Source: Stomoxys calcitrans
Lineage: Eukaryota > Arthropoda > Insecta > Diptera > Muscidae
Direction of reading: 5' to 3'
Assembly: GCF_963082655.1 (NCBI RefSeq)
Contig: NC_081552.1
Coordinates: 196,931,281 to 196,995,280 of the forward strand
Length of the DNA: 64,000 nucleotides
Both the position numbers and the translations under genes were made by a program. A model generated the notes under the pieces. The model saw only the letters and a list, made by a program, of their open reading frames with translations. It had not been told where the DNA came from and searched no databases. Of this stretch, positions 12,101 through 24,100 are shown piece by piece (the first letter of the stretch is position 1; the number at the start of each line of letters is the position of its first letter).

Positions 12101-15100
12101 TATATTTTATGGGGTCTTAAATGAATATTTCGAGGTGTTACAAACGGAATGACTAAATTAGCATACCCCTATCCTATGGTGGTGGGTATAAAAGTCACAG
12201 TATGGTGCGGTTTATGGGCTGGTGGCATCATTGGGCTGTACTTCTTCAAAGATGATGCGACTCGTAACGTAACTGTGAATGCTGTTTTTTAAAACTTTCC
12301 TATAGCTCTTAAAAAATCACCCTTTATATGGGGTCGCCGATCAGCATTTCGAGTTGTTACAAACGAACGACTAAGTTAGTATTCCCCCCATCCTATGGTG
12401 GTGGGTATATATATGGTTAGGTATAGTGGTATAGCTATATATGGAGGCCACTAGCTCAGAGGTTAGCATGTCCGCCTATGACGCAGAACACCTGGGTTCG
12501 AATCCTGGCGTGAACATCAAAAAAGAATTTTCAGCGGTGGTTATCCACTCCTAATGCTGGCGACATTTCTGAGGTACTTTGCCATGAAAAACTTCTCTCC
12601 AAAGAGGTGTCGCACTGCGGCACGCCGTTCGGACTCGGCTATAAAAAGAAGGCCCCTTATCATTGAGCTTAAACTTGAGTCGGACTGCACTCATTGATAT
12701 GTGAGAAGTTTGCTTCTGTTCCTTAGTGGAATGTTCATGGGCAAAATTTTTATTTATATAGGGTTACCCAAAAAGTAATTGTGGATTTTTTTAAAAGAAA
12801 GCAAATGCATCTTTAATAAAACTTAGAATGAACTTTAATCAAATATACTTTTTTTTACACTTTTTTTCTAAAGCAAGCTAAAAGTAACAGCTGATAACTG
12901 ACAGAAGAAAGAATGCAATTACAGAGTCACAAGCTGTGAAAAAATTTGTCAACGCCGACTATATGAAAAATCCGCAATTACTTTTTGGGCAACCCAATAG
13001 TAGAGGTATATAAGTAGAGATATTGAGCTGAAACTTTGCACAGACCTTTTTTTGGTCCATACACAGAAACAAATAGAAATCAGTTTTAATCACGAAATTA
13101 ATTGATCCAATTAATTTTGTAATTGAAACTGCTTCAATCACGAAAATGAGAATATCTATCATCGTTTTTATACCCACCACCGATGGATGGCGTCATTTCG
13201 TTTGCAACATATCGAAATTTCCATTTCTGACCCTATAAAGTATATATATTCTTGATCGGCGTAAAAATCTATAATGATCTAGTCATGTCTGTTGAAATCA
13301 CCCTACAGTCCCTAAAAATAGAGATATTGAGCTGAAACTTTGCACAGATTCTTTTTTTTGTCCATAGGCAGGTTAAGTTCGAAGATGGGCTTTATCGGAC
13401 TATAACATCATTTAGGCCCCATATAGACCGATACGCCGATTTAGGGTCTTAGGCCCATAAAACCCACATTTATTATCCGATTTTACTGAAATTTGAGACA
13501 TTGAAATGTGTTAGGCACTTCAAAATCTCTCTGCAAATTGGTCCAGATTTGGATATAGCTGCTATATAGACCGATCTCTCGATTTGAGGCCTTGAGACCA
13601 TAAAAGGCGCATTTATTGTCCGATTTTGCCAAAATGTACTATCCGATCTCGCCGAAATTTGGGACAATGAGTTATATTAAGCCAGTCGACATCCTTCTTC
13701 AATTCGGCCCAGATTGGTCCAGATTTGAATATAGCTGTCATATAGACCGATCTCTCGATTTAAGGTTTTGGGCCATAAAAGGCGAATTTATTGTCCGATG
13801 TCGCCGAAATTTGGGACAGTGAGTTATGTTAGTCAGTCGCCATCCTTCTTCAGTTTGGCCCAGATCGGTCCAAATTTAGATATAGCTGTCATATAGACCG
13901 ATCTCTCGATTTAAGGACTTGAGACCAAACAAGGCGCATTTATTGTCCGATTTTGCCAAAATTTGGAACAGTGAGTTGTGCTAGGCCAGTCGACATTCTT
14001 CTTCAATTTTGCCCAGATCGGTTCATATTCGGATATAGCTGGGCACATAAAAGCCGCATTTATTGCCCAATGTCGCCGAAATTTGGGACGGCGAGTTAAG
14101 TTAAGTCCCTCGACATCCTTCTTCAATTTGACTTAGATCGGTCGAGATTTGGATATAGCTGCCATATAGATCGATCTCTCGATTTAAAGACTTGGGAGCA
14201 TTAAAGCCGCATTTATTGTCCGATTTTGCCAAAATTTGGAACAGTGAGTTGTGTTAGGACAGTCGACATCCTTCTTCAATTTTGCCCAGATCCGATCATA
14301 TTTGTATATAGCTGCCATATAGACCGATCTTTCGATTTAAGGTTTTGGGTCCATAAAACGGCGCATTTATTATTCGATGTCGCCGAAATTTGGGACAGTG
14401 TGTTATGCTAGCCCAGTCGACATACTTCTTCAATTCGGCCCAGATCGGTCCAAATTTGGATATAGCTGCCATATAAACCAATCTTTCGATTTAAGGTCTT
14501 GGACTATAAAAGGCGCATTTATTGTCCGATTTTGGCAACATTTGGAACAGTGAGTTGTGTTAGGCCAGTCGACATCCTTCTTCAATTTCGCCCAGATCGG
14601 TTCATATTTGTATATAGCTGCCATATAGACCGATCTTTCGATTTAAGGTTTTGGGTCCATAAAACGGCGCATTTATTATTCGATGTCGCCGAAATTTGGG
14701 ACAGTGTGTTATGCTAGCCCAGTCGACATACTTCTTCAATTCGGCCCAGATCGGTCCAAATTTGGATATAGCTGCCATATAGACCGATTTCTCGATTTAA
14801 GGACTTGAGACCAAACAAGGCGCATTTATTGTCCGATTTTGGCAACATTTGGAACAGTGAGTTGTGTTAGGCCAGTCGACATCCTTCTTCAATTTCGCCC
14901 AGATCGGTTCATATTTGTATATAGCTGCCATATAGACCGATCTTTCGATTTAAGGTTTTGGGTCCATAAAACGGCGCATTTATTGTCCGATGTCGCCGAA
15001 ATTTGGGACAGTGAGTTAGGTTATGTCCTTTGACATTCTTCTTGAATTTGGCCCAGATCGGTTCAGATTTGGATATCTGCCATATAGACCGATCTCTGGA

Positions 15101-18100
15101 TTTAAGGTCTTGGTCCCATAAAAGGTACATTTATAATCCGATTTCGCTGAAATTAGGCTTTTCGACATCTGTGTTGTATAGGGTTCAGATCGGTCTATAT
15201 TTGGATATGGCTACCAAAAAGACCAATATTTTGTTCTACAAAATTGAACACTGACTTGTACTTATTCGACCTCTTAATATCCGTGTCGAATTTGGTCCAA
15301 ATCGGCCCATAATTCGATAAAGCTGCTATTGGGGTATAAATTCTGCATTTTTCAACGTATTATGACAAAAGGTGATTTACATATATACCGTTAAACCGTT
15401 TGGGGTGGGCGATGATGTATAATGAGCGTTCTGGTAGCTGAGTTGGGAACGAGCTCAGACTACCAGTGCGAGGATTGTGGCTTCGATTTCTAACAAAGAT
15501 CTTGATCAGTCGAGTTCGATTTCAGCCTTAGTGTACAATATGTCATCAAATCGCTGTCTCATTATGAAAGGTCTCTTGTAGTCGACTTGGTCCCATTTCC
15601 AGTCGTTTCCTTTAAGTTAAAAAGACTTTTATTACGCTAAAAAATTATCTTATAATACAAATTGTAAGGGGTTTATTTTATTGCCACTATTATCATAAAA
15701 AGTTCATTCTCCTTATTCATAGGCAATTATCGTAAAATAGCAAGGCAGTGTTGATTGTTGAGGTAAATATGAAATTTAATTACAATCGATTAAATCATTA
15801 TTGAGGTAGATAACCTGGTGCTTAACCATGTTGTCGATATGATTTGAGAATGGGATTGATTGAGGTGCTCATGTGATTATGATAACAATCACTGAGGTAT
15901 GTGATCATAAAAGCGGCAGCAACCGAAGAGTCATTAATTTAACGGATAAGGTACTGGATCGCAATTATTTGTAGGATGACAAAGTAAGTTACTGGACTTT
16001 GGCTACTGGGGTGCATTAGCCTATTTACTATATCGCTTGTCCCTATAACATCCGCTTTGATAGGTAGGAGAAAAGTGCAGGATGTAAGAAATTTGAAAGC
16101 TCATAGGATTAGTATGGGGACATGAACAAGGGGTTGGAAATTTCCAAGTTAGGATGATGGTACATAAAGGTTGATTTTTTTTGAGCTATAGGAATGTTTT
16201 TCAAAAAAAAAAAAAACACACACACACATCAAATTCAGAAAAATGCCCGAAATCTTTATTTGAATCGATAGTAAGGTCCATATAATCGGGCCATGAATCG
16301 TACGGTCCATATAATTCAATGCTTGAAGATTATTTCATGCAAATGTTGACCGTGACTGCGCCTCAAATGGTCCATCCGCTTAGTCCAATTTTGGCATACT
16401 CTTTCCAACATTTCGGCCGTTATCTCACGAATAAATGCTTCAATGTAGTCTTCCAATGCGTCAATTAAAGCGGGCTTGTCTGTATGGACATGAGCTTTAA
16501 CATAGCCCCACCAAAAGTTAGTCTAAAGGCGTTAAATCGCTCGATCTAGGTGGCCAAATAACCGGTCCCGAACGTGAAACAACGTGATAAGTCCATTTTT
16601 ACGCGTGCTGTGTGGCATGTGGCAACGTCTTGTTAAAACCACATGTCATGCAAGTCAAGCTCTTGCAGTTTGGGCAAAAAAAAGTTGGACATCACCATTC
16701 ACAGTTTCGTTACGTTACGCATCATCTTTGAAGAAGTACGGTCCAATGGTGCCACCAGCCCCTAAACCGCACCAAACTATGACATTTTCCAGATGCACTG
16801 GTAGCTCTTACAACCACATGTCATGCAAGTCAAGCTCTTGCAGTTTGGGCCAAAAAACGTTGGATATCATCTCACGGTAGCGCTCATCATTCACAGTTAT
16901 GTTACGCATCATCTTTGAAGAAGTACGGTCCAATGGTGCCGCCAGCCCATAAACCGCACCAAACTATGACATTTTCCAGATGCATTGGTAGCTCTTACAA
17001 TGCTTCTGGCTGATCTTCACTCCAAAATCGACAATTCTGCTTATTTACATACCCATTGAGCCAAAAACTAGCTTCGTCGCTGAACACAAGGAGCGCGCGA
17101 TTAACTTTCTTAGCAGAGCACGCATTTTGATAATAAAATTCAATGATTTGCAAGCTTTGTTCGTTTGTAAGACGATTCATGTTTAAATTATAGACCAAAC
17201 TGAAGATGTTTGACAGTGAAACAAGACACGAAACGTGCGTAAGCTGTTTAAACCAGCATTGCCAAAAGGATAATAGCTAGAAAAAACCCTTTACAAATTC
17301 AAGTTGTTAAAACAGAATATTGGTCTATATGGCAGCTATGTCCCAATATAGAAACCATCTGAAAAACATATGGCACGGGTGCCGAAAAGTCTAATATAGG
17401 TCACTATGCCAAATTTCAGCGATATTGGATAATAGGTGCGCTTTTAATGGGCCTAAGACCTTAAAGCGGGTGATCGGTTTAAAAAGCAGCTATATACAAA
17501 CATGGAAGAGTATAACACAGCTCACTGTGCCAAATTTCAGCGAAATTGGGTTATAAACGCTGCTTTTATGGGCCCAAGGATTAAAACCGGGAGATTGGTA
17601 TATACGACAGCTATATCGATATATAGACCGATCCAAACCATATTGGGCACAGAAGTCGAGAAATCCAAAATTGCTTAATTTGTCAACTTTCAGCGATATC
17701 TGATAATTCGTACGCCCTTTATGGGTCCTAGACCTAAAATCGGGTGATCGATTTAAATGGCAGCTATATCCATGTATGGAAAGATTTTGACCATATTGAA
17801 CACAGGTATTGAAGACCCTAACACAGCTTGAAAATTGCAAATTATGCCCATTAACATTCCACTAAGAAGCAGGGGCAATCTTCTCACATATCAATGAGTG
17901 CAGTCCGATTCAAGTTTTAGGCTCAATGATAAGGGGTCTCCTTTTTATAGCCAAGTCCGAACGGCGTGCCGCAGAGAAGTTTTACATGGCATAGAACTTT
18001 ACAAATGTTGCCAGCATTAGGAGGGGAAAACCACCGCTGAAAATTGTTTTCTGATGGCCTCGCCAGGATTCGAACCCAGGTGTTCAGTGTCATAGACGGA

Positions 18101-21100
18101 CATGCTAACCACTGCGCTACGGTGGCCTCCTAACATAGCTTAATGTGCCAAATTTTAGCGAAATCGGGTAATAAATGCGCCTTTTATGTGCTCAAGACCT
18201 TAAATCGGCAGATCGGTTTATGTGGCCGTTATATCCACATATAGCCCGATCTTGACCATACTAAGTATGAATGTCAAGAAGACTAACGCACTACATTGGG
18301 CCAAATTTCAGCGAAATTGGATAATAAATGTGGCTTTAAAGGGTCTAAGACCCTAAATCAGAAGATCCGTCTATATGGGGGCTATATCAAGATGAGTCTC
18401 CTGCGCCCTGGTCGCCGTGGTCCTCATCGCTCCGCCTATTCGAAGACAACATATTGTCTGAACTTGTCCTATGGTCCTAACGTTGCACTTTCTCTCCATA
18501 GCGGTCCACCAAACTACAGAGGCGTAAGTTAGTATTGGTCTAATCACTCTTCTGTAGAGCCAGTGGACTATCCTCGGATTTAGGCCCCATTTCGAGACTA
18601 TGGCCCGCCTACATAGTGCCCAATATCTGTGAGCCTTCTCAGTACGCTCCTGTATGTGACTCTTCCAATGCAGTTTCCTGTCCAAGATCACACCTAAGTA
18701 TTTGACCTTGTCAGATATCGAAATCGTCTTATTGAGGAAACGTGGTGCTTTAAATTGGCCCCACCTTCGTCTTCCACGTGAACAGGCATATTTCAGTATT
18801 CTCTGAGTTAACATGGATACCTCTTGCTCTAACCCAGCCATATGCCATATGCAAGATCCTTTCGGTCCTTCTGCAAAGCGGGTTTGGATCCATACCCCTT
18901 AGGAGTGGCGTGCCTTGTGCCACTTTCTCCCTCATACTTATGTCATTGGCACACAATTTAATCACCTGTTCCTTAGCATATGGTTTCTCCAGTCTCTGGT
19001 CAAAGGATTGGATCAGTATGACGGTCCGCATATTGTTAAAATCCCCCTCGATGTCAATGCATACCGACAATGTGTACGTCTTGGTGTCGAAGGATTCTTC
19101 TATTTTATGCACAACTTCGTGTAGGGCAGTCTCCACTGACCGTCCCTTGACATAGGCATGCTGTTTGTATTTGAGCAGTTTGCTTGATCTCCTACTCTTT
19201 ATCATGGTATCCACAATGCGTTCCATGGTTTTGAGTAGAAAGGACATAAGGCTTATAAGCCTGTTAGCCTTTGGTGTCGCATAACTTGCCTTGCCGGGCT
19301 TGGGTATAAACACCACCTTTGCCTTCTGCCAGGTTTTCGGAGTATATGCAAGTCCTAGGCACGATGTGAAAATAGTGGCCAGACAGTCTGCCTCTTTTTG
19401 TATTAACGCCGAAAATATTCCATCAGGTTCGGATGACTTAAATGGTTTGAAGCTCCTTAAGGCTTCCTTTACCATAAATTCTGTAATGATAAGCCTTCGA
19501 TCAATCATCTCCGTGAGTCCCATCGTATAATGTGGAAAATGCATTTTCATCAAAAGCCTCAACATGTCCTCCGTTGTCTCTGCTCTCATTCCCACGTCGT
19601 CTGCTAAAGTTTTAGTTTGGACATGGGTTTTTTAGAGAAACTTTTTCGTCTAGGCGGCTTCATTAACGCTATCAACCTGTTCGCCGAAAAGCTTCCAGAA
19701 GGCACTTTTTGCCGCTCTGGTAATCTCATTGTATTCTTTGAGCCGTATGTAATACGCATCCCAATATACTTCCGCTTTTTTACGACGTGCTCTGTTATAA
19801 ATTCTGCGGACCTCTTTCCCAATGTTGCGAATCTCCCCGGTCATCCAGGGTTTTTCTTGGGCTGATTTCCTTTCTTGGAGAGGACAAATATCTTGGAAAG
19901 ACTCCACTAGTGAGGTCGTAATCCTGTTGACATTTTCATCAATCTCGTCTATGCTTGGACATTCTAAATTATGTTGCGCAAAGCTCCTTCTGAGTCGTCT
20001 TCCGAGTTCGGGCCAGTTGGTTTTTAACTGATTCTAAACTTATTGCTACATTAGGTTTAGAATAGCAGCTATATCTAAATCTGAACCGATCTGGGCCAAA
20101 TAGAAGAAGCATGTCGAGGGCCTAACACAACTATCTGCCCAAAATTTCAGCAAAATCGGATAATAAATGTGGCTTTTATGGGCCTAAGACCCTAAATCGG
20201 CGGATCGGTCCATATGGAGGCTTATATCAAGATATAGTCCGATTTACTCCATCATCGAACTTAACCTACCAATGGACAAATAAAAAATCTGTGCAATCTG
20301 CGGGCCAAATGAAAGAAAGATGTCGAAGGCGCTAACACAACTCACTGCCCCAAATTTCGGCGAAATCGGACAATAAATGCACCATTTTTGGACCCAAAAC
20401 CTTATATCGAGAGATCGGTCTATATGGCAGCTATATCCAAATCTGGACCGATCTGGGCCTAACACAACTATCTGCCCAAACTTTCAGCAAAATCGGATAA
20501 TAAATGTAGCTTTTATGGGCCTAAGACCCTAAATCGGTGGATCGGTATATGTGAGGGCTTATATCAAGATATATAGTATATAGTCCATCTTTCAACTTAA
20601 CCTACCTATGGACAAATAAAAAATCTATGCAATCTGCGGGCCAAATTGAAGAAGTATGTCGAAGGCGCTAACACAACTCAATGCCCTAAATTTCGGCGAA
20701 ATTGGGCAATAAAAGCACCATTTATGGACCCAAAACCTTATATCGAGAGATCGGTTTATATGGCAGCTATATCCAAATCTGGACCGAATTGAGCCAAATA
20801 GACGAAGGACGTCGATGGGCCTAACACAACTCACTATCCCAAATATCGACGACATCGGACAACAAATGCTGTTTTTGTGGGCCCAAAACCTCAAACCGAG
20901 AGATCGATCTATATGGCAGCTACATCCAAATCTGATCCGATCTGGACCAAATTGAAAATGGATGTCGAGTAGCCTAACGCAGCTCACTGTCCCAGCAGAA
21001 TCGGTTAATAAATGTGGCTTGTATGGGCCTACGACCCTAAACCGGCGGATCGGTCTATATGGGGACTTATATCAAGATATAGTCCGATATAGCCCATCTT

Positions 21101-24100
21101 CGAACTTAACCAGCTTATGGACAAAAAAAAGAAGCTGTGTAAAGTTTCAGCTCAATATCTCAATTTTTAAAGACTGTAGTGTGATTTCAACAGACAGACG
21201 GACGGACATGGCTAGATCGTCTTAGACAATTACGCTGATCAAGAATATATATACTCTATAGGGTCGGAAACGGATATTTCGATGTGTTGCAAACGGAATA
21301 ACAAAATGAATAAACTTTAAATAAACTGTGCACTAGAGTTTGACAGAATGTTTTGTTCAACATAACTGTTGTTGGTTTATAAATATTTGTTGTTGATCTA
21401 ATAACATCTGTGTGTTGATTCACTTGTATGAACGAATGTGGCCACTTTGTCAACGCTGTGCTTGATTTTTTCTATGGGTGTATGACATATTTTTTTATAC
21501 CCTCCACCATAGGTTGGGGGGGTTTACGAACTTCGTCATTCCGTTGAAGTATTGATCTGAGACCCAATAAAGTGTATACATTCTTGATTGACTTGACATT
21601 TTAAGACGATTTATAACGGATCCGCTAGAGGGCGCAATTCATATCCGATTTGGTATTTATTTATGACTTCTAATAACTGTGCCAAGTATGATCTAAATCG
21701 GTTCATAACCTGATATAGCTGTTATATAAGTCGATCTGGGATCTGGACTTCTTAAGCCGCTAGAGGGCGCAATTATTATCCAAATTGGCTGAAGTTTTGC
21801 ATAAAGTGTTTTGTTTTAGCTTCTAACAACGGTGCTAAGTAAAGGGTGATTTTTTTGAGGTTAGGATTTTCATGCATTAGTATTTGACAGATCACGTGGG
21901 ATTTCAGACATGGTGTCAAAGAGAAAGATGCTCAGTATGCTTTGACATTTCATCATGAATAGACTTACTAACGAGCAACGCTTGCAAATCATTGAATTTT
22001 ATTACCAAAATCAGTGTTCGGTTCGAAATGTGTTCAAATTTTGACAAATTTTGTTCAGCGATGAGGCTCATTTCTGGTTGAATGGCTACGTAAATAAGCA
22101 AAATTGCCGCATTTGGAGTGAAGAGCAAACAGAAGCCATTCAAGAACTGCCCATGCATCCCGAAAAATGCACTGTTTGGTGTGGTTTGTACGCTGGTGGA
22201 ATCATTGGACCGTATTTTTTCAAAGATGCTGTTGGACGCAACGTTACGGTGAATGAACACATTTCGAACCGAACACTGATTTTGGTAATAAAATTCAATG
22301 ATTTGCAAGCGTTGCTCGTTAGTAAGTCTATTCATGATGAAATGTCAAAGCATACTGAGCATCTTTCTCTTTGACACCATGTCTGAAATACCACGTGATC
22401 TGTCAAATACTAATGCATGAAAATCCTAACCTCAAAAAAATCACCCTTTATGTCTAAATCGGTTCATAACCTGAAATAGCTGCCATATAAGCCGATCAGG
22501 GATCTTGTATCCTTGAGCCGCTAGAGGGCGCAATTACTATCCAAATTGGCTGAAATTTTGCATAAAGTGTTTTGTTTTAGCTTCTAACAACTGCGCTAAG
22601 TATGGTCTAAATCGGTTCATAACCTGAAATAGCTGCCATATAAGCCGATCCGGGATCTTGTATTCTTGCGCCGCTAGAGGGCGCAATTCCTTTCCGATTT
22701 GGCTAAAATCAGGTATTTTATTATGATTTCCAACAACTGTGTTAAGTATGGTCTAAATCGGTTCATAACCTGAAATAGCTGCCATATAAGCCGATCTGGG
22801 ATCTTGACTTCTTAAGCCGTTAGAGGGCGCAATTACTATCCAAATTGGCTGAAATTTTGCATAAAGTGTTTTGTTTAAGCTTCTAACAACTGCGCTAAGT
22901 GTGGTCTAAATCGGTTTGTAACCCGATATAGTTCCAATATGAACTAATATCGGATCCTAACTTCTTGAGCCTCTAGAGGGGGCAATTATTATCTTGAGCC
23001 GCTAGAGGGTGTAATTATTATCCGATTTGGCTAAATTTTGCATGAAGTGTTCTATTTTAACTTCTTAAAACTGTGCTAAGTATGGTCTAAATCGGTTCAT
23101 AACCTGAAATAGCTGCCATATAAGCCGATCAGGGATCTTGTATTTTTGAGCCGCTAGAGGGCGCAATTATTATACGATATGGCTGAAATTTTGCATGAAG
23201 TGTTCTATTTTAACTTCTAATAACTGCGCTAAGTATGGTCTAAATCGGTTCATAACCTGAAATAGCTGCCATATAAGCCGATCTGGGATCTCGATTTCTT
23301 GAGCCGCTAGAGGGCGCAATTATTATCCGATTTGGCTGAAATTTTGCATGAATTTCAGCTGAAATTCATGCAAAATTTCAGCCAAATCGGATAATAATTG
23401 CGCCCTCTAGCGGCTCAAGAAATTGAGATCCCAGATCGGCTTATAAGGTGTTTTGTTGTAACTTCTTCTGTCAAATTATCTGCTAGGAGTAGAGTTGCTA
23501 TCAGTGTGACTTTTGTTATGCTCTACAAGAGAGAATTAAGTTTTTGGGCAAGCTTTTGAAGAGAACCAGAAAAAAAGTTTGAAAATCCCTGTCCACATTA
23601 CAACAATTTACTTTATTTACAACTGAAAATGCATTTAGTTTTAACGGTTGGTAATCTAGTACATTTTAATGTCTATTCAAGAGCATTTCAAAATAATGAT
23701 AGATAATAATGATAATGAAAACAAAAAAAATTGTTTTGTGACATTTGTTTGTTCGATCCGCTGTCGCAGAAGCAGTGGCATGGAGTGTGTCTAATCACCT
23801 CAACTGAACCACAATCGTGTAGTGCCGATTTATCGCATTGCCATAAAATACCAACACAAAAAAGTATTCCCTAGGAAGTGTTTTTCAAACAAATTATTCT
23901 CTCTTTCGTGATTTACGAGTCAATCATAAATTAAAAGTCATAAACCAAATTCAAAAAGCCTCGGTGATAAGCATTTGACAAAGCACATAAATTATTTGTG
24001 TTTTACGGTTTTTGTTTGATTGTTATTTTCTTTTTTTTTTCTTTGTTTTTTGATTTAGGTCTGCATCAAAACAAAATATCATAGACTCTACGTCTTCGCT

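Larger units (their letters stand above)
21490..23445 (-). mobile_element. DINE-like array, minus orientation, ending in a palindrome
   Basis: Starts TTTTTTTATACCCTCCACCATAGG (reversed 3' block). About ten units of 140-150 bp follow with CATAACCTGAAATAGCTGCC and CCGCTAGAGGGCGC. A fold-back MITE interrupts at 21842-22448, and the right end is the 174-bp palindrome. Confidence 0.8.
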
